A DNA stretch of 64,000 nucleotides from Ochotona curzoniae (GCF_017591425.1 NW_024465885.1:34294501-34358500), one strand, 5' to 3'. Shown: positions 24,290 through 36,589, counted from the first letter of the stretch. A program made the numbers and translations. Notes: generated by a model from the letters alone, not told the origin.

Positions 24290-24620
24290 AAGCTCTGATG
24301 TTACCTCTAGCCCTGCCCAATTTCCCTCCACTCCCATTGATTTTTCCCTCTAGTTTTACAATGGATGTCCTTCACGAACAGTCATAAGTTCATCACATCA
24401 TGCTGCTCTTGAAGTAGTTTCCGATGATGTAGGCATGCACCACATCAAAGAGTTCTTCATCATACTCTTATGAAATTTTCAGCTGCTTCATTGGGTGTCC
24501 ATCTTTTGCCAGTTGGCACAGAGGCATATGGCATTTTGCCTCTATACCTGAACATATCAGTCCCTGCTACACTTTCATTGTATATCCCCTAAAATACAGA
24601 ACCAGGGAGCACAATCCACA
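24290..24620 (+). repeat. Unclassified interspersed repeat, copy A
   Basis: Shares with 63705-64000 an ordered set of words: CCCTCTAGT.., ACAATGGATGTCCTTCACG (24359-; ACAATGGGTGCCCTTCAGG in the other copy), GAACAGTCA.AAGT.CATCA, and near the end CAGTCCCTGCTACACTTT (24559-) before ATACAG. The middle differs between copies. The family and the strand given are uncertain; it may be an L1 untranslated region. Confidence 0.6.
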
Positions 24621-25045
24621 ACAGGGTGAGAATAATAAATTTTCACTAACATGAAGTTAACAAACACACTAAAAAATACTAATATGTCACAACAGTGATC
24701 AAAATGAGAATAAAACTTGTTTTTAAGGATTCCATGACCCCTACATGTTGGGTGGGATCCTACAGGTGAAAGGTTCCTCATTGGTTCTCTCTAAAACAGT
24801 TAGGAAAGGGCTGGGCAATGCTTTTGTCACCCATGTGAAGGTGTGGCCAAGATTTCAGCAGGCTTGGACAGTCTCACCTCAAAGATCTAAGAAACACAGG
24901 GATTATAAAGTTGCCTTTAAAAATGGCATAACATTTGCATATATACCTCCCCACATATTTAAAATAATCTCTCAACTGATTATAATACCTGAAGCAATAT
25001 ACAAGCTATATAGTTAGATGTTTGTTTCAAGTGCTGGTGTTATGA

Positions 25046-25078
<33 letters not shown>

Positions 25079-27955
25079 TACACATGAGAAAATGAGAGTA
25101 GAGTATCTCCTTATCTTCATCTGGCTTCACTAAGAATTATTTTCTGTTCCTTCAGTTGCTTTGAAAGTGTGTTTTCCTCGCCCATAAATGCATCCTTAAA
25201 AGAACTAACCTGAATCCGTTGTAATAAGTGTTCACTCTCCCACAGAACTTTTGGAAATCTAAAATCTAATTTGGACCAGTCAAACTTCCTGTTTGACATG
25301 GCTATCCATCTCTCCCATGGGGATTAATTTCCTTCCCAATGTTAAGAAAGGGACCCTATTATCACTTCCCTCCCCCGGAGTCTTACAGGATGACTTATTT
25401 TGGTACAGGTTAGAGCAATCAAAATAGCTTCAGGCTGATCTTGGCAGTGCACTCCCTGCCAGGGTTTCTGTCCTTATTGCCAGCCCCAGCTGTTACCTCC
25501 CATGAACTCCATCCTTGTGCCATTATCTAGGTACAAACATTGATTACATGGATTTTACAAAAGGAAACATCCTTATCTAGTTATATCTATAACATCTAGT
25601 TAGTCAAAGCTTAATAATGTGTCAGTTGCAGAACACAGAAATTATGAAATTATTTTTATTGCCTATGAAATTATTTTTATGTGAAACATAGATATGATAC
25701 AAGTTGTTGTCATTTTTACTGCTCATTAGTGAGTCATTATTCTTATGATTAGAACTCTGGTATATTTTTATTTTTAGGATTGAGAAATTAGAAACTATGA
25801 TTTTACATTACAGAAAAACTAGGGAAATAATTAAAGATCCACTTGAAATAATTTCAGATAAATAAAATTACAGCAAAGTGCTGACATTACTAAAATGTAT
25901 AAGTATGTTTATAAACCAAGTTATACATAGGCACTGGAGGTGTCTGTTGCTACTGACAATAGCAAAACTTGAGGAACACGCATATTAATTACATCACAAT
26001 CTCTAATAAAATTTCTAGCAAAACCTACTTTGAGATATGTAGATTCTCACAAGTCATCAGTAAATCAGAGTAGCTTGTAGTCATTTTGCAAGCTGATATT
26101 ATTCATAGAATTCACCTCTTTGGAACCAGAGAAAAAATCTTCCACTTTTTTTTTCTGCAGGCTGGGGGCTAGAAATTGCTATGCTTTTAGCTACAAAACC
26201 CTACCTGGTGTTTCATGCCAGGTGGCCCTTTCTTGGGTGCTCTTATACTCCAAAAGCATGGCAGATTGCTTCTGCAATACTAGTGGGAGTCTTCTGGCTC
26301 TGTACTGCTAAAATAGATCTTATATGACATAAGGCACATGTAAGTGGCTATCCCATCTCTTTTACTACACTGTGTTGGAAAAATCAAATTAGAAGTTTTA
26401 TTCACACTTAGGTGAGGACATTTTCAAGGGCATGAGACAGGGATTACCTTGCATATATATTCACCGCAAAAATGTTTACCATTTAATTTCTTGTTTCAGC
26501 TTCTTATTAGTGCTGCTTTTGGTAAAACCAACTTGAGGGGATGGGGTTAACAGATATTAATTATTTATAATAGATTCATTCTTGTGATTTGACCAAATGT
26601 ATCACAATGAACAAATTAAATATTTTCAGGTCATTTGAACATGTCATTGTGGAATCATGCATAGGAAATCCAATTTAACACAAACTACTAAATTTAGAAG
26701 ATGATCAAATGTGTGAACTATTTTGATCAAATATTAACTTAGCCTGATCCTTTCTATGGATGAAAAATGTGTTGACTTGTTCAGAAAAATACTAGATTTG
26801 AGTATGTCATAAGTAAATGACCTTCACTAAAAGAACATGGTATTTTTGGAAGCAGTTTTTAAAAGATAAAAGTCAATCAATCTAAATTGAGATGAAAGAG
26901 ATTTGGGTTAAAAAATGCAGGATATTCATATCCATTCTATATTTATATTTCCTTGAGCTAAAAATCAATTGAGCCAAAATGATCATGTTTATTTATATAT
27001 GAAAAAGGATATGACATAAAAGCAAATGTAATTTCCAACCTCAATTTATTTTATCAAAGGGTAAGCATGATATATACAAACAGAATAAAGATTGGTAAAG
27101 TATGTTTCACATAAGGCATACAAAAATCTTGAAATAGGTGCTCTGCTTCAAGGACTTTTGTGTAAAATCCAAATTTAATGACCTCTGAGACTGAGCTGCA
27201 ACAGATGAAAAACCATGTACTGGTTGAGGTATTTTCAAAGCAAATTTAAGATCTGATGCGGTGACCTCACTGCCTGTAACTGCTGATGGCCTTTCAAAAA
27301 GAACCTCACTTGCCAACCTTCTTCACTCCTTTGTTGTTGATGATAAACTAAAAAGTTCCAAAGGTGATTACTTTTTGGATTTACTTTTATATTCATATTT
27401 ATTTTGGGTGTAAAGTTCAAAGTCAGAAATCTGACATATTGTTGATTTCTATTTTTGCATTTTCCTAAAATATATTCTACAGTATAATCATATAAATCAT
27501 TTTAAATCAATACATTTGTTTTTTTTCATGCAAAGACTGAACTTAGAAATATTTATTTGCTTTAATTCCATTTTAAACACAGGTAAGCAAGAAATTATTA
27601 ATTGTTAACATGGCGAATAGCATTATCGTTGAAGAGAGAGATTAAGCTATGGATATCTGGAAATAATTTATTTGAAAATGATATACTGTTAATTGCAGAG
27701 GAAAGATGGGAAAGAGACAGAGGGAGAGATAGAATCCCTAGCCAGCTATTTTCTCACCAAATGCAACAGATGAAACTGAAACAATCTCGTAGCCAAGTGC
27801 TAAAAACTCAATTCAAGTCTGACATTTGAAAAGTAAGAACATAATATTTAAGCTCTCACTGCTTTTTCCCAAGGTCAGAATTAATAGGAAATTAGGTATT
27901 GAAGCCAGATACTTAGATATAGAAATTGGCCAAGTTAATCTATTGTGTTGCCTCA

Positions 27956-27957
<2 letters not shown>
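24621..27957. other. Stretch without a recognised gene
   Basis: Only a microsatellite at 25047-25076 and a strong polypyrimidine-AG at 26143-26160 (see findings) stand out. The 90-codon frame at 24745-25017 has no recognisable domain. Confidence 0.45.
25047..25076. repeat. (CA)n microsatellite
   Basis: About 14 uninterrupted CA units. Confidence 0.97.

Positions 27958-28004
<47 letters not shown>
27958..28004. repeat. (GT)n microsatellite
   Basis: About 23 uninterrupted GT units followed by a GAGA-rich segment to about 28050. One of the longest pure dinucleotide tracts here, so probably polymorphic. Confidence 0.98.
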
Positions 28005-28007
<3 letters not shown>

Positions 28008-28050
28008 ATGAGAGACAGAGACAGAAAGCACGCATGTGAGAGAGAGAAGT

Positions 28051-29593
28051 TTAAAAAGTCTTAAGTTGAGCAATAAATATATCATGTATAATAACTTTCA
28101 AAAAAATATGTTAGTTAAATATCCACATTTTTAATTGGACTTAAATATTAACTGGCATTTTCAAACACCGCAAAAAAGGCATTGCCAGAAAATTAATATT
28201 TCCAAACAAATTGATTGAATACAAATGTGTAAGTATTCATATTTATGACTAACAACAAGTATTCAATTTCCAAGAGATGAAAAATACAATATGCTCCTAT
28301 CATACTGTGTAAGTATTAGATATATAAATATATTGAGAAAGAGTAAAGATTTTATTTCATAGAAAGTAAACCAGTTCATAAATATATAAGCAAGGATTCA
28401 ATGTGATGTAAAGACATTATATATTTTGATTGAGATTTTATTTGGATATATTCAGTTTAATGTGCTTATGATACAAAGATTTTATGAGTTCCCACAACTT
28501 ATAATGTGTAAAGAGGGTACAAATGAAAGGCTGGGCTTTTTACAAGAAAACAGAGGTTTCAGATGGGTTAGGTGTAGATTTCGGGAACATACAAAACCCA
28601 TGAAAACAATTGAAAGAGGCATTTGATTTAAAACAAAACAAATCTGTTACCTTGTAGTTATGTTGATGAGAAGTTCAACACGGCTTGGCAAAATCAAGGT
28701 GTCAGCACATGCTTCTGGAGGTTTTGGAAATGAATCATTTCCTTTTTCATTCAGTTTTTTTTTTTTGGTAGAATTTTATTTCCAACAAGTTGTAGAAGTA
28801 AAGCCCTGTGTCCTTAAGTTACAGTGAGCTACAAAGTATTGCCAACTCCTAGAATCTATTCAGACTTCCCACTTATTCCATCTTCAAAGCTTATAATCTT
28901 GAGCTCAATTCTTCTCATTATTTAAATCACTAAGACCTGTCTCTGCTCTGCAACACCTTCCTCCTGTTTGATGGACTCCTTTCCCTCTTCTCCAGCCTCT
29001 GATCCTTATGAGAATATTGCAACCTCAGGATAATCCAAGACCTTCTCTGAAGCAAAGACCTACTTCTTGTGGAAATAGTGCCAGGATCATTTCTAAACTA
29101 AGAGAAGCAAATTTGTCCTTTGTCACGGATTTGTTCATTTCTTGTCTTAGCACAGCAATATGATTCCTATATGGTTACAATGAATTGAAGATGAAAAAGC
29201 TGCATGACAGATACATCCACTGAGAAGCCGTATTCATAAAACCCAAAAATCAAGAAAATAGACAACACAAGCATTAGAAAAATGACAAGTTTGTGGCATG
29301 CCTAAAAATAACATTTATGTTATATTCACCCATCTCTTGGAAGACTTACATTAATATGCACATTAAAAACTTATTTATGTTAGTTCATGTTATAGAGTGA
29401 AACACATCAATTTTTCAGGAAAAAAACTATGGTAAGAGAAGAACACACTTAAAAAAGATATGACAATCATCAGAACTTTGGTACGATGCAGGAGTTAGAT
29501 CAGAACACACATGGAACATAACAGTAATGAAGACTAATGGGCAATAGGAACAGATGGATAATGGAAACAATACTGAAGCTGTAAGAAAGAATT
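28051..29593. other. Stretch without a recognised gene
   Basis: A CT-richer zone at about 28760-29110 after a T run may be an old transposon remnant, but I could not name it. The rest is AT-rich with no exon or RNA gene. Confidence 0.45.
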
Positions 29594-29608
29594 GAAAAAA
29601 TAGAAATA

Positions 29609-29929
29609 GGGCCCAGCATGGTGGCACAGTGGTTAAGGTCCTCGCTTTGCAAGCCCGAGATCCCATATGGGCTCCGGTTCTATCCCAACAGCCCCGCTTC
29701 CTTTCCAGCTCCCTGCCTGTGGCCCGGGAAGGCAGTCGAGGACGGCCCAAAGCTTTGGGCCTACATGGGAGACCCAGAAGAGGCTCCTGGCTTCAGATCG
29801 GCATAGTATTGGCCGTTGCGCTCACCTGGGGAGTGAATTGTCGGATGGAAGATCTTCCTCTCTGTCTCTCCTCTCTGTATATCCGCCTTTCCAATAAAAA
29901 TAATAATAAAAATAAATCTTTCAAAAAAA
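29609..29929 (+). repeat. C-repeat SINE, full length, young-looking
   Basis: Starts GGGCCCAGCATGGTGGCAC, with A box GTGGCACAGTGGTTAAGG and B box GGTTCTATCCC, then CCCGGGAAGGCAGTCGAGGA, TTCCTCTCTGTCTCTCCTC and an AATAAAAATAATAATAAAAA tail. Many CpGs survive. Flanking GAAAAAATAGAAATA (29594-29608) and GAAAAAATAGAAACA (29930-29944) match at 14 of 15 positions. Confidence 0.96.
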
Positions 29930-30049
29930 GAAAAAATAGAAACAAAAATGTTAATAAAACAAAAAAGTGCCATCTTTAGATACAATGCTTTTCCAAACAA
30001 AGCTAAGTTTTAAATCATTGAGTTTGAATTTTTCACAAAGTTTATCTAA

Positions 30050-30385
30050 AGCAGGGCCATGTGCAGTGTCACTGCAAGTTAATCCTCTGCCTGCAGCGCT
30101 AATTCTGAGTGGGCACCAATTCAGGTCCTGGCTTCTCCACTTCTGCTCTAGCTCCCTTCTAACGGCCTAGAAAAGCAGCAGAGCATGGCCATGTACTCTC
30201 CATCTACACAGGATGCCAAGAGGAAGCTTCTAGCTTCCCAATTTGGAAGGACCCATCCTAGCTATGAAGGCCATTTGGGGAGTGAACCATTGGATGGAAG
30301 ATCTCTCTTTTTGTCCCTCTGTTGCTCTCTTGATCTCACACACACAATAAATATGACTTGCAAGTAAAATAAATCAATCTTCGCA
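30050..30385 (+). repeat. Old C-repeat SINE
   Basis: Sense: GGGCCATGTGCAGTGTCAC start, GGGCACCAATTCAGGTCCTGG, GCAGCAGAGCATGGCC, GGGGAGTGAACCATTGGATG, then a CT-rich region and AAAATAAATCAATCTTCG tail. Much more diverged than the neighbours. Confidence 0.8.
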
Positions 30386-30811
30386 GATTTTCTAAAGTGA
30401 AATGGAAAGAGAAGAGCACATAATACTAACAGAAAACAGGAAACAGCATAAACCATTCAAAGGCTGTGGTGTGGTAGTGTAACAACAGCTGAACATCAGC
30501 ACTAGAAGAAAGACAATATGCTAGAACAAAAACTCCAAGTTTTAGTGACTATGTACTTTTATATAAATTGTAGACAAACACAAACAACAGATTTAGTAAA
30601 CACAACAAAAAAATGATAAATACCAGACTTTTAGTTTATAATAATTGTCATTATGATTACATACAGAACAGTTCTCAAATGCCTTCTGTGTTTGAAGGCT
30701 TATTTTAAGTATGTTTTTATTAATTAATTGCACTACTGTAAGCAATTCAAGAAGGAATACAGAGTTATTATATGATGTTATTCATCAAAAATGCTAACTA
30801 GGAGAGAGTTT

Positions 30812-31143
30812 CTTTTTTTAAGATTTATTTTTATTATTTTTTTTATTGGAAAGGCGGATATATACAGAGAGGAGAGACAGAGAGAAAGCTCTTCCATCCG
30901 ATGATTCACTCCCCAAGTGAGCACAACGGCCGATGCTATGCCGGTCCAAAGCCAGGAGCCTCTTCCGGGTCTCCCACACAGGTGCAGGGTCCCAAAGCTT
31001 TGGGCCGTCCTCCACTGCCTTCCTGGGCCACAGGCAGGGAGCTGGAAAGGAAGTGGGGCTGCTGGGATAGAACCGGAGCCCATATGGGATCCGGGGCGTG
31101 CAAGGCGAGGACCTTAACCACTGTGCCACTGTGCCGGGCCCAT
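30812..31143 (-). repeat. C-repeat SINE, full length, perfect 14-bp TSD
   Basis: Antisense: TTTTTTTAAGATTTATTTT tail, GATATATACAGAGAGGAGAG, GGATAGAACCGG (rc of the B box) and GTGCCGGGCCCAT end. CTAGGAGAGAGTTT occurs at 30798-30811 and 31144-31157 exactly. It is closely similar to the + copy at 29609-29929, which lies about 0.9 kb away in opposite orientation. Confidence 0.96.
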
Positions 31144-31472
31144 CTAGGAGAGAGTTTAAGAGACATACTTTGCATTTTGGTGGAGCTCAAAGTTCAGTGC
31201 CTGTACTTTGGCTGAAAAACTGATGTTGTTAAGACTTATAATCTATTGGGCAAATCAATTGCACACTGTTCTCTAGATATTCTCATTTTTGCCTATAATC
31301 AGATAATACAGTGAGATATTATCCAATTGGCAGTTTATCTTAATTCTACTTGGAAAATTCATAATTTATAACTGATTATTCTAAAGCCACTTTGCAGAAA
31401 TTTTCTGTCATTAGCAAGATGGATTGCCACAGCAGAAATTAATTATTATATGGAAAACTTCATTAATTTTTT

Positions 31473-31798
31473 CACATGTTTATTTATTTATTTTGGAAAG
31501 ACAGATGCACAGAGAGGAGGACAGACAGAGAAGATCTTGGGTCCAATGATTCACTCCCCAAGTGACCACAACAGCTGGAGCTGAGAGAATATGAAGTCAG
31601 GAGCCAGAAACTTCCCCTGGGTCTCCCATGCGTGTGCAAGATTCCAAGGTTTTGGGCTGTCTTTGACTACTTTCCCTGGGCACAAACCAGGAACTGGATG
31701 GGAATTGGGGATGCTGAGATTAGAATCAGCACGCATATGAGATCCTGACATGTTTAAGGCTAGAACTTATCCACTAAGTTATCCCACTGGGCCCTTTA
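31473..31798 (-). repeat. C-repeat SINE, moderately diverged
   Basis: Antisense: TTTATTTATTTATTTTGGAAAG tail zone, TTCACTCCCCAAGTGACC, CCTGGGTCTCCCATGCG, GGAACTGGATGGGAATTGG, and CCACTGGGCCC end. Flanks share ATTAATTTTTT / ATTAATTTCTT (10 of 11). Confidence 0.88.
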
Positions 31799-31809
31799 TT
31801 AATTTCTTT

Positions 31810-33200
31810 ATCTGTACTTGTGAAAACTGACACATCCAATATCAATGGACTGAGAAATAACTGCTAATGGAACTGAGGTAGCCTGTACCTAAAATATCCT
31901 ATTTACCTGAGAAAGTTTTGTCCAAAACAATTAGATTATAAAACATAATTGATTTTATGTTTTTATTCAGGAATTTCTTTCAGGATACCTTTTGTTTTCC
32001 AATGCAAACTTGATCAAAACTTGACCAAAACTTTGCTTTTTAAACAATTTACTTACCAAAGCCACTGATTTTTTGTCCAAACTAATCGGTCTAATTTGTT
32101 GATGGATATGAAACAAACTGTTTTATCTCCAGAAACAGCACCTTGCAAATATTTTGTGTTGACCATATCTTTCTCAAATAGTACAAGCACTGGAAATCTC
32201 TGGCAGTGTTATCAATGAACTGACACTCTTGGTTAGCGTGTTTCTCTTAGTGCTTTGATGTTGTCAATAGTTAACACTTGCTTTATGTGTGAAGGGTTTT
32301 CACCGGTTTCATATATTATAAATCTGAATTTATGTCATTATACATCTTAATGGAAACCTGAGGATTTTAGCAAACCAGTGATTTGTGGTATCACGCATAC
32401 ATACAGGCACACACACACACACACACATGAAAAATACACAAAAGTAGAGATTGAGCCATAATTGGGCTGAAAGATTTCGTAAGTTTTTAAGTTAATCTAG
32501 AATTTCACTGTATTTGTACTCTAAAGAAGTTAAGTTTCCATTAAAATCCCACCCACAAGTATTCAGCTGAATAATTCTTCATAAACTCTAATTTACACCA
32601 TTCTCTGGGCTTCTTGGATTTTAAAATGCCTACTGGGCATTTTCACTTGAATGCATTTCCATCATCTGACACCATTCCAGTGACATAATTTACACTAACC
32701 TTATCTCCACCAAATGTGATTCTCTGGACTTCATTATTATACTGAAATGTGACAGTCATTTAGAAATCTTGTGCATACATTTCTTCTCTCCCTATTAACA
32801 TTGTGAATGTCCTGAGGAAAAGAATCTCACAGGATACTTCTGAAACTGTAGTCCTCCTTAGCTAACCTCAATATAGGGCATGAGATATTCAGCAAAATGG
32901 GGAGTGAGGGAGGTATCTACATTTAAAAGTGAAAAATGATGGGACCATTAGTCATTTTAATTAATACATTAAATGAGGTTCAGTGTGCCATTTAAAATTA
33001 CAGTTCTAATTGATTGAATCATCATGAGCTAATAACACTAAGGGTGCTCAAGAAAAAAAACTTAGAGGTACATATAAAGGATGATTATGATCTAAAAGCT
33101 AGTTGCTACCAGATTTTAGAATATGTAAGATAATATGAAACAGAGCACAAAATAAGACAAATTTTAAAAATGTCTCATTCTTATTTTTGTTTTCTTTCAG
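31810..33200. other. Stretch without a recognised gene
   Basis: Contains a short (CA)n at 32407-32428. The region near 32590-32820 has some L2-like words but not enough to call. A polypyrimidine tract ending in CAG lies at 33181-33200. Confidence 0.45.
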
Positions 33201-33248
33201 ATCTTCTGAAGAGGAACATCTCAATGTTCAAGAAGAAAAGGAAAAATG
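33201..33248 (+). other. 48-bp exon-like block
   Basis: Preceded by a strong acceptor (TTATTTTTGTTTTCTTTCAG, 33181-33200) and followed by GTGCAT at 33249, a weak donor. The 48 bases are a multiple of three and are open in two of three phases; one phase reads SSEEEHLNVQEEKEK. No neighbouring exon is identifiable, so this may be a microexon, a pseudoexon or chance. Confidence 0.2.
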
Positions 33249-33599
33249 GTGCATTTTTTGATTAAATACAATTTATTTCTTATATTGCAGTTTACTTTCA
33301 TAGACACAGAAGAATTACATATGTCAGTGGGGCACAATATCTTGATTGGGAATATGTGCATTATGCCTTAGTTACATTTGGGTCATGAGCCTTTTTATCA
33401 TCATAAATGTCTACCATTTCTTTGAGATAAGAAAATTCAAATATTTCTCTTGCATCTGCTTAGAAATATTCAATACATCCTTGTCAAATATGATTACCTA
33501 CCCTACTCTACAGCGGGATACAAGAACTTACTCTTTCTATCCAGCTGTGGCTTTCTACCCATTGACAAGGAAGTGCAAATATAAATTATTCTGAGATAC

Positions 33600-34235
33600 A
33601 GCTCAACTGAGTTAAGATATCTGCTGTTGATTACCTTCCCATAGGTAATGCTATATTTACAGCAGTACAATCTGCAATAGTCAAGACAAGGAAACAACCC
33701 AGATGCCTGTCAAAGGAGGTGTGGATAAAGAAACTGTGACACATCAACTCCGTAGAATATTATCAGCCATTAACAAATAATGAAATTCTACTACTTGCAA
33801 ACAAATAATCACAATTAGAGACCAATATTCTCAGTGAAACAAGTCAATTCCCAAATCCTTATATTCTCTCTAATGTAAGGCAAATTTCACATAGGTTAAA
33901 CACGCATATAGATAAAATCATCCAGAGGAACTGTAAAATTGAGACCATCATAGGAAATGCGAAGATACAATGCACATATATCTCTACTTCCAAAACAAAG
34001 ATGGACTCCTAATGAAGCTGCCAAATGTATCTTGTAAAGAGGGTGCTGGAGTTCTGCCATTGTCAATACCTACAATGTCATTTTACATTTAAATAGCAGA
34101 AGGATGAATGAGTATAATTTTGTAGTAATATAGGAGAAGTCAGCAGCATGAAGGGAACTTGGGGGAGGGGGAGTCCCTGAGCCTATTGAACTGCATCATT
34201 AAATAAATATTTATATTTAAAAATAAGGTGACTAT
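33600..34235 (+). mobile_element. LINE-1 3' end with 3' UTR, sense
   Basis: ORF2 end words: ACAGCAGTACAATCTGCAATAG (33659-, the TCACAATAGCAAAGACATGG landmark region), CCCAGATGCCTGTCAAAGG, TAGAATATTATCAGCCATTAAC (33753-), ACCAATATTCTCAGTGAAAC (33821-). A G-rich 3' UTR tract follows, CTTGGGGGAGGGGGAG (34159-), then CCCTGAGCCTATTGAACTGC and an A/T-rich tail. 5'-truncated. Confidence 0.85.
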
Positions 34236-34967
34236 TATTGGAACAACAAATAATTAGGAAATCGTATAGGTATATTAAGAGGCTTGCTTAGTTGATAAAA
34301 TCATTGTGGAGAACACTAGAGATATTTCTCAAAAATTAAAAAACAAAACAAAACAAAATGTTAGGACAAAGTCACCTAAGATGGAAGAGAAGGAAGAGTT
34401 AGAAAACAAGTTGGTAGAGATTGAGTCCCACAGTGCGACCACAGAAAGAATTTCTGAAAGAAAGCACTTGATGTGCTGTTGGGATGTCTTCCTTAGAATC
34501 ACTTAAGCTGTTCATCTGGAAATGATCTAATCAAAGGTCGATCCATTATTCTTTGAGTAACACCAGGGCTCTAGAGGTGAAAAGGAACTAAAAGAAAATA
34601 AAGATGAAATTCCTTTACAATCATTTACAAACATGGGAAGTCAGTCATACGTTTGGAATAAGACCATGATGCAGCTGGCACTCATTCAGTTCAATTTACA
34701 AATCCGTGTATGCTTAATGCAGATACTCTACCAATTTTGTGCATACGCAAAAGTAGTTAATACCCTTTGCCCTTAACAATATGCATTTATTTTGGTTGTA
34801 AAGCTCTTGTGCTATGAGAAATTCAGAATTTTGCGATTCCATTCTTTCATTCTCCATTATTTTCCAAATATTTTTTTATTCAATTCACAATTATAGCAAA
34901 TGATCTTACTTAAAAACACAAAACAAAGAACAAAGAAAACAAAAACAAATAAAAGACAAACTTATAT
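34236..34967. other. Stretch with a possible L1 scrap
   Basis: 34300-34345 resembles the L1 ATGGAAAACAGTATGGAGA / CCTCAAAAAACTAAAAA segment in degraded form. The 66-codon frame at 34306-34506 is lysine/glutamate-rich with no recognised domain. Confidence 0.35.
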
Positions 34968-35577
34968 ATGGCCAGTACCATGGTATAATATGCTTAATTT
35001 GCTTCTGGTTCCCATACAGGCACCAGTTTGGGCCCCTGCTGCTCTGCATTTCCTCATCTTTTTAATATTAATTTATATACCTTGGAAAGGCACATATACA
35101 AAGAAGAGATACAGAGAGAAAGACCTCTAGCCACTGCTTCACTCCCCAAGTGACCACAACAGCTGAAGCTAAGGAACCTCCTCCCGCATGGCTGCAGGGT
35201 TCCAAGTACTTGAGCCATCCCACCCCTGCATCTACCCAGACCACAAGCAGGGGACCGGATAAGAGCAACAGGGACACAAAGCAGTGCTTGGTGCATACCA
35301 GGGTAGGACTCAGCCACTAGACATTCCTGGTGGGCCCGCTGCTCCACTCCTGAACCAGCTTAACACTGTGGCCTAGAGAAGCAGCAGATAATGGCCCAGG
35401 CTTTTGCATCCCTGCGCCAACATAGGAGATATAGAAGAAACTCCTGGCTTCTGGCTTTAGATTTGCCCAGCTCCAGCTGTTGCTATTTACTCCCATCAGG
35501 GAAACAAAGATTGCTCTTTTGTTTTCTTCTGTAACTCTGCCTTTTATATAAAATCAAATAAATCATTTAAAAACTCA
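34968..35577 (+). repeat. Old C-repeat SINE split by a nested SINE
   Basis: The 5' part (34968-35060) has ATGGCCAGTACCATGGTATAA and GGCACCAGTTTGGGCCCC. The 3' part (35338-35577) has CCACTCCTGAACCAGC, GAGAAGCAGCAGATAATGG, CTCCTGGCTTCTGGC, TCTGCCTTTTATATAAAATC and an AAATAAATCATTTAAAAA tail. The two halves join in the expected order once 35061-35337 is removed. Confidence 0.8.
35061..35337 (-). repeat. C-repeat SINE nested in an older SINE
   Basis: Antisense: TTAATATTAATTTATATACC tail, GATACAGAGAGAAAGACC, TTCACTCCCCAAGTGACC, CAAGCAGGGGACCGG, and TGGTGGGCCC end. GCTGCTCTGC / GCTGCTCCAC on the two sides is a possible duplicated target. Confidence 0.85.
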
Positions 35578-35583
35578 GAATTG

Positions 35584-35908
35584 GAGCCCAGTGCAGTAGC
35601 CTAGAGGAGAAAGTCCTCACCTTGCATGCTCTGGAATCCCATGTGGGTGTCGGTTCTTAACCCAGTAGCCCTGCTTCCCATCCAGCTCCCTTCTTGTGAC
35701 CTGGGAAAACAGTTGATGATGGTCCAAACCTTGGGACCCTGCACCTGAAAAAGGCTTCTGGCTCCTGGCTTCAGATCAGCTTAGCTTCAGCCATTGCAGC
35801 CACTTGAGGAGTGAATCAGTGGAGGGAAGATCTTCCTCTCTGTTTCTTCTTCTCTCTGTATATCTGAGTTTCCAATAAAATGAAATAAATATGTTTTTTA
35901 AAAAAATT
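35584..35908 (+). repeat. C-repeat SINE, near full length
   Basis: Sense: GAGCCCAGTGCAGTAGCC, TGGAATCCCATGTGGGTG, CGGTTCTTAACCC (B box), CTTCCCATCCAGCTCCC, CTCTGTATATCTGAGTTTCC and an AAATAAATATGTTTTTTAAA tail. Together with the preceding pair it makes three SINEs within 1 kb. Confidence 0.92.
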
Positions 35909-36589
35909 CTCAGCATCATTCCACATGTACTCATCACGAATTACCAACTTGCTTTGTGGCGAGTATCCTTGCCTGAATACCACCTTTTCACCAAAGACTC
36001 TTGAAATTTTCCAGGAAGCCCTGCAGTTGCCACAGAATCTCTGACCAATGCATTCCGTAGCCTACTTCAAATAGGCTTTAATAAAGTGACTGAAAACAAT
36101 AAATAAATAAATATTCCTCATTATCACACTGAAATCCATTAATGCCTGTATCTTAGCCTTCTGTGCCATGTAAATGATTATTTATTTTTCAAGTTTCTCA
36201 TGTTACAAACCTTGCTTCCACCTATGACTTTATTTTTTATCTTACGGAACATATGCATGTTCACCAACAAATCCTTTCTTCTTTCCCTTTGAAATATGTC
36301 TACCTTTGTACAACTTTCTGGATTTGTGAATACACCTTATCCTATGACATGAATACCAACCTTGATTATTATTACAGGGACCCTAACTGCTTTCCCAATG
36401 GACTCTCTGTGTGCTACTTGGTGGCATTCTGAATTCAGACTGGACATACATGTTACCAAGAAGCTAAGCTTAGATAGTAACATTTGCTTAGGAATTATTT
36501 CAACTGATTTACATCCATCTGCCATTTGGAGTATGAGTTTCATGAACCTTGGATGTGACACTATTCCAGCATCAACAATATTGAGGAAA

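Noticed and set aside
29427..31215. Cluster of 60-116-codon frames on both strands
   Set aside because: All fall on the SINEs at 29609-29929 and 30812-31143 and repeat the same translated SINE text.
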